A stretch of DNA of 8,914 nt from Mucilaginibacter sp. UBA5151 (lineage in GTDB: Bacteria > Bacteroidota > Bacteroidia > Sphingobacteriales > Sphingobacteriaceae), in contig DHXR01000010.1 of the NCBI GenBank assembly GCA_002413785.1, positions 8,244 to 17,157 on the forward strand, read 5' to 3'. The translations under genes were made by a program, and so were the position numbers. The notes under the pieces are model-generated. The model did not search any database. It was not told the DNA's origin and saw only the letters and a list, made by a program, of their open reading frames with translations. This document shows positions 5,747 through 8,914 of the stretch, in pieces. The number at the start of each line of letters is the position of its first letter. Position 1 is the stretch's first letter.

Positions 5747-7132
5747 ATGAGCGCCACACCTGTAATAGCGATTTTCGATGTTGGTAAAACCAACAAGAAG
5801 CTTTTTTTATTTGACGAGAATTATAGGATTGTATTTGAAAAATCTGCAAGATTTACAGAAACCGTTGATGAAGATGGTTTTCCCTGTGAGAATATCGAGA
5901 GTTTAAGACTTTCTGTATTTGATTCATTGAGTGAGGTCTTCAGGATGAAGCAATTTCTGGTAAAAGCGGTGAACTTTTCCGCTTACGGAGCAAGCCTGGT
6001 AAACCTGGATAATAACGGGAATGCAGTTTGTCCGCTATATAATTATCTGAAACCCTATCCTGAAAAATTGCTGGATGAATTCTATTTAAACTATGGTGGT
6101 GAGGAAAACTTCAGTTTAGCCACTGCATCGCCGGTTTTGGGCAGTTTAAATTCAGGGATGCAATTGTACCGGTTAAAAAAAGAAAAACCGGAAGAATTTA
6201 AGCGTATTAAGTTTGCATTACATCTGCCTCAATACATGAGCTTTTTACTTTCAGGACGGCATTATTCGGACCTCACCAGTATAGGGTGCCATACCGGAAT
6301 CTGGGAGTTTTCCGGGCAAAGGTATCATGAATGGGTTCATCATGAAGGTATTTCTCCGAAGCTTGCGCCCATAGAGCCTTCTCACCAGCCCGTTGCGTCA
6401 TTCTTTTTAGGTAATAATATCAAAATCGGCATCGGTTTGCACGATAGCTCCGCGGCGCTGGTCCCCTATCTTTTCAATTTCAGCGAGCCTTTTATCTTAA
6501 TTTCAACTGGTACCTGGTGCATTACCCTGAATCCGTTTAACCGTCAAATTCTAAGTTCAGAACAGCTAAAAAATGATTGTCTTTGTTATATGCAGTACGA
6601 AGGGAAGCCTGTTAAAGCGTCACGCCTGTTTTCAGGATTTGAACATGAGCAGCAAGTAAAACGCATTGCAACACATTTCAATACGAATATCATAAAATAT
6701 AAAAATGTAGATTTTAACCCTGCCATCGCCGAATCATTGAAGATCAGAACAATGACGCACCATGTGATTGTTGACAGTAAGGAATCCATCTTCGGGTCAA
6801 GAAATCTCGCAGATTTTAAAGATGATACAGAGGCCTATCACCAGCTGATCATAGACCTGGTGCAGCTTCAGGTCAGGTCAACCCGGCTAGTTCTGGATGA
6901 TAAGGATGTTAAAAGAATATTTGTGGATGGGGGGTTTAGCAAAAATAATGTTTATATGAATTTATTGGCTTTGGCATTTCCCGGTATGGAGGTTTTTGCG
7001 GCCTCTATGGCACAGGCTTCAGCGTTAGGAGCGGCTATTATTCTGCACCGTTGCTGGAATAGCAAGCCTTTGCCCGCCAACCTGATCGAACTGAATTATT
7101 ACGGAATTAATTCCAGCATACTCTCTAAATAA
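5747..7132 (+). CDS. rhaB: Rhamnulokinase, FGGY carbohydrate kinase family
   Basis: A cytosolic ATP-dependent kinase expected to phosphorylate L-rhamnulose at O1, feeding the aldolase of the same operon. The 461 residues show both actin-like ATPase domains: the phosphate-1 loop IAIFDVGKTNKK (7-18), the probable catalytic base D233 in GIGLHDSSAAL (228-238), the phosphate-2 motif LISTGTWCITLNP (251-263), and the adenosine motif IFVDGGFSKNNVY (391-403), followed by QASALGAA (423-430). The DVGKTNKK loop differs from the D.G..S form of many FGGY kinases, but is a form I associate with Bacteroidota rhamnulokinase-like proteins. Sugar specificity cannot be read from sequence alone; it is inferred from the mutarotase, isomerase and aldolase alongside. 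An L-fuculokinase is the main alternative. It lies 20 nt after rhaI and 6 nt before lutA. Confidence 0.88.
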   Translation: MSATPVIAIFDVGKTNKKLFLFDENYRIVFEKSARFTETVDEDGFPCENIESLRLSVFDSLSEVFRMKQFLVKAVNFSAYGASLVNLDNNGNAVCPLYNYLKPYPEKLLDEFYLNYGGEENFSLATASPVLGSLNSGMQLYRLKKEKPEEFKRIKFALHLPQYMSFLLSGRHYSDLTSIGCHTGIWEFSGQRYHEWVHHEGISPKLAPIEPSHQPVASFFLGNNIKIGIGLHDSSAALVPYLFNFSEPFILISTGTWCITLNPFNRQILSSEQLKNDCLCYMQYEGKPVKASRLFSGFEHEQQVKRIATHFNTNIIKYKNVDFNPAIAESLKIRTMTHHVIVDSKESIFGSRNLADFKDDTEAYHQLIIDLVQLQVRSTRLVLDDKDVKRIFVDGGFSKNNVYMNLLALAFPGMEVFAASMAQASALGAAIILHRCWNSKPLPANLIELNYYGINSSILSK

Positions 7133-7138
7133 ATTGAT

Positions 7139-7873
7139 ATGATCGTAGGACTATTTATCCCATGCTATATGGACCAGTTTTATCCGGGTGCGGCTATTGC
7201 CACGTTGGAACTGCTCGAAAAATTAGGTGTGAAGGTAGCCTATCCTATTAAGCAAACCTGCTGCGGCCAGCCCATGGCGAATTCTGGGTTCGAGCATCTA
7301 ACTACAGGATGCAATGAATTATTTGTCAATAATTTTGCTGAATTCGATTATATCGTGGCCCCCTCAGGGAGTTGCGTTCTTCATATCCGTGATCATTTGT
7401 ACGATATACAGAGACCCGATGAGGCAGATGGTATTAGAAGTAAGGTCTTTGAACTAACCTCTTTTTTAACTGACATAATAAAGGTTAAAAGCTTGCCGTC
7501 CAAATTTCCGCATCGTGTAGGTATCCATCAAAGTTGCCATGGGCAACGCGGTTTGCATATTAGTTCAATGACAGAGCTGGTAGCACCAGAATTTTCAAAG
7601 CCCGGCAGCTTATTAAAAATGGTTGATGGGATTGATTTGATTGAACTTGATCGAAAAGATGAATGCTGCGGCTTTGGTGGTACTTTTTGCGTTACAGAAG
7701 AAGCCGTATCGGTAAAAATGGGTAAAGATCGTGTGGCAGATCACTTACAACACGGTGCCGAATATATTACCGGGGTAGACATGTCATGTCTTATGCACAT
7801 GGAAGGTATTTTAAAACGCCAGGGAAGTAAGGTAAAAGTGATTCATATTGCTGAAATATTAAACGCTGAGTAA
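7139..7873 (+). CDS. lutA: L-lactate utilisation Fe-S protein LutA (LldE)
   Basis: The smaller Cys-rich subunit of the LutABC (LldEFG) complex, which oxidises L-lactate to pyruvate. It has 244 residues and two tandem CCG domains, as expected for the family. The first has C9 (FIPCY), C41-C42-G43 (QTCCGQP) and C79 (PSGSC). The second has C133 (QSCHGQRGL), C176-C177-G178 (DECCGFGGTF), and C217 (DMSCLMH). All the cysteines of both CCG units are present, so the protein looks intact. There is no signal peptide; it should be cytosolic or membrane-peripheral. Its place 6 nt after the rhamnulokinase gene suggests it is induced with rhamnose, to consume the L-lactate made from lactaldehyde. A general glycolate-oxidase-like (Fe-S) subunit is the alternative, but the adjoining lutB makes that unlikely. 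Confidence 0.93.
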   Translation: MIVGLFIPCYMDQFYPGAAIATLELLEKLGVKVAYPIKQTCCGQPMANSGFEHLTTGCNELFVNNFAEFDYIVAPSGSCVLHIRDHLYDIQRPDEADGIRSKVFELTSFLTDIIKVKSLPSKFPHRVGIHQSCHGQRGLHISSMTELVAPEFSKPGSLLKMVDGIDLIELDRKDECCGFGGTFCVTEEAVSVKMGKDRVADHLQHGAEYITGVDMSCLMHMEGILKRQGSKVKVIHIAEILNAE

Positions 7874-7874
7874 G

Positions 7875-8914
7875 ATGACGGAACAATCAACAAAAGACCA
7901 CGCAGAACTTGCTCAGGAATTTAATAGAGATGAGGAAAGGGTAAACTGGCACGATGAAACATTGTGGTTGATTCGTCAAAAACGAGATAAAACCGCTCAC
8001 CAGATTCCTGAGTGGGAAAGTTTGCGTGAAGCGGCTTCACAGATAAAAAATAATGTTTTGTCTAACCTCCACGGTTATTTGCTCCGGTTTGAAAAGAATG
8101 CGCTTGCCAATGGTATCGAAATACATTGGGCAGCAGATGCGACCGAACATAATGAGATAGTTCATAAGATTATTAATGAGGCGCATGTTGTCCGGATAGT
8201 GAAAAGCAAATCCATGCTGACGGAGGAATGTGGTCTTAATGAATATCTGGCTAATAATGGAATAGAAGTCATTGACTCCGATCTGGGTGAGAGAATTGTA
8301 CAGTTAGCTAACGAACCACCAAGCCATATCGTTTTGCCTTGTATTCATAAAAAGAAAGAAGAAATAGGGGAGTTGTTTCACAAATACCTGGGTATTGAAG
8401 CAAATATTTCGGACCCGCAATTTTTAACAGAAACAGCACGCACGCATTTGCGTGAAATTTTTTTAACACGGAAAGTAGCGCTTACCGGCGTAAACTTTGC
8501 GGTTGCAGAAACGGGCGAGTTTGTAGTTTGCACCAATGAAGGCAATGCTGATATGGGGGCCCATCTCTCAGATATACATATTGCCAGTATGGGTATTGAA
8601 AAATTGATACCTGAACGAAAACATTTGGGTATATTTTTGCGCCTGCTTACCCGAAGTGCTACAGGACAGCCAATCACAACCTACAGCAGCCATTTTAAAA
8701 AACCAAGGGAAGGGCAACGAATGCATATCATACTGGTAGATAACGGGCGTACAGTGCAATTAGGACGTAAGGATTTTCGTAACTCACTGAAATGTATCCG
8801 TTGCGCCGCATGTATGAATACCTGTCCCGTTTATCGTCCCAGAGGTGGGCAAAGATACCATAGAGCAATATCAGTTCCTATCGGATCAATACTTGCGCCT
8901 AACCTTTATGTGAA
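7875..8914 (+). CDS. lutB: L-lactate utilisation Fe-S protein LutB (LldF), 3' truncated by window
   Basis: An open frame from the ATG at 7875, one base after the lutA stop, runs 346 codons to the right edge without a stop. The family is normally about 460-475 residues, so roughly the last quarter lies outside. The LUD domain is recognisable: KSKSMLTEECGLNEYL (110-125), LANEPPSHIVLPCIHKK (144-160) and TGVNFAVAETGEFVVCTNEG (204-223). The first 4Fe-4S motif is C307-C310-C313-C317 followed by P (CIRCAACMNTCPVY). The second cluster motif should follow beyond the window. With LutA, and LutC expected downstream, it forms the electron-transferring part of the L-lactate to pyruvate enzyme. The 1-nt spacing implies translational coupling with lutA. 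The last 25 residues differ from the usual family pattern after the cluster motif. Confidence 0.93.
   Translation, partial: MTEQSTKDHAELAQEFNRDEERVNWHDETLWLIRQKRDKTAHQIPEWESLREAASQIKNNVLSNLHGYLLRFEKNALANGIEIHWAADATEHNEIVHKIINEAHVVRIVKSKSMLTEECGLNEYLANNGIEVIDSDLGERIVQLANEPPSHIVLPCIHKKKEEIGELFHKYLGIEANISDPQFLTETARTHLREIFLTRKVALTGVNFAVAETGEFVVCTNEGNADMGAHLSDIHIASMGIEKLIPERKHLGIFLRLLTRSATGQPITTYSSHFKKPREGQRMHIILVDNGRTVQLGRKDFRNSLKCIRCAACMNTCPVYRPRGGQRYHRAISVPIGSILAPNLYV

Noticed and set aside
8378..8759. Minus-strand frames of 99 and 63 codons at the right end
   Set aside because: Both are antisense to the open lutB frame, which has clear family motifs throughout this stretch.

Overview
The window looks like part of the chromosome of a member of the Bacteroidota, most likely the Sphingobacteriaceae (Pedobacter/Mucilaginibacter type). 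This rests on the AT-rich intergenic DNA, starts without Shine-Dalgarno sequences, promoter-like elements of the Bacteroidota -7 form (TAnnTTTG-like), and the gene families in this order. The genus is an inference; no rRNA or other marker is present. All genes are on the + strand.

The locus is an L-rhamnose utilisation cluster that runs from uptake to central metabolism. Positions 1-423 are non-coding regulatory DNA with two copies of a 42-bp promoter/operator module (55-96 and 354-395). Between them lie a C-rich candidate small RNA or leader and a strong intrinsic terminator (248-275). The second copy drives rhaT (424-1506), an L-rhamnose/H+ symporter. After a 200-nt gap, a third copy (1714-1755) precedes a 5' leader with a probable 54-codon small ORF (1791-1955). 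The catabolic operon follows: a fused rhamnulose-1-phosphate aldolase/lactaldehyde dehydrogenase (1987-4107), L-rhamnose mutarotase rhaM (4112-4426), a P. stutzeri-type L-rhamnose isomerase (4452-5726), a FGGY-family rhamnulokinase (5747-7132), and lutA (7139-7873) and lutB (7875 to beyond the right edge) of the Fe-S L-lactate oxidation complex. Gaps inside the operon are 1 to 25 nt.

Inferred flow: RhaT imports L-rhamnose; RhaM interconverts anomers; the isomerase makes L-rhamnulose; the kinase makes L-rhamnulose-1-phosphate; the aldolase domain splits it into DHAP and L-lactaldehyde; the dehydrogenase domain oxidises lactaldehyde to L-lactate; LutAB (with LutC expected just outside) oxidises lactate to pyruvate. 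No transcription factor gene is visible.

The enzymes belong to known families. The least explained parts are regulatory: the three equally spaced 42-bp modules, the terminated short transcript predicted from the first module, and the small ORF in the operon leader.
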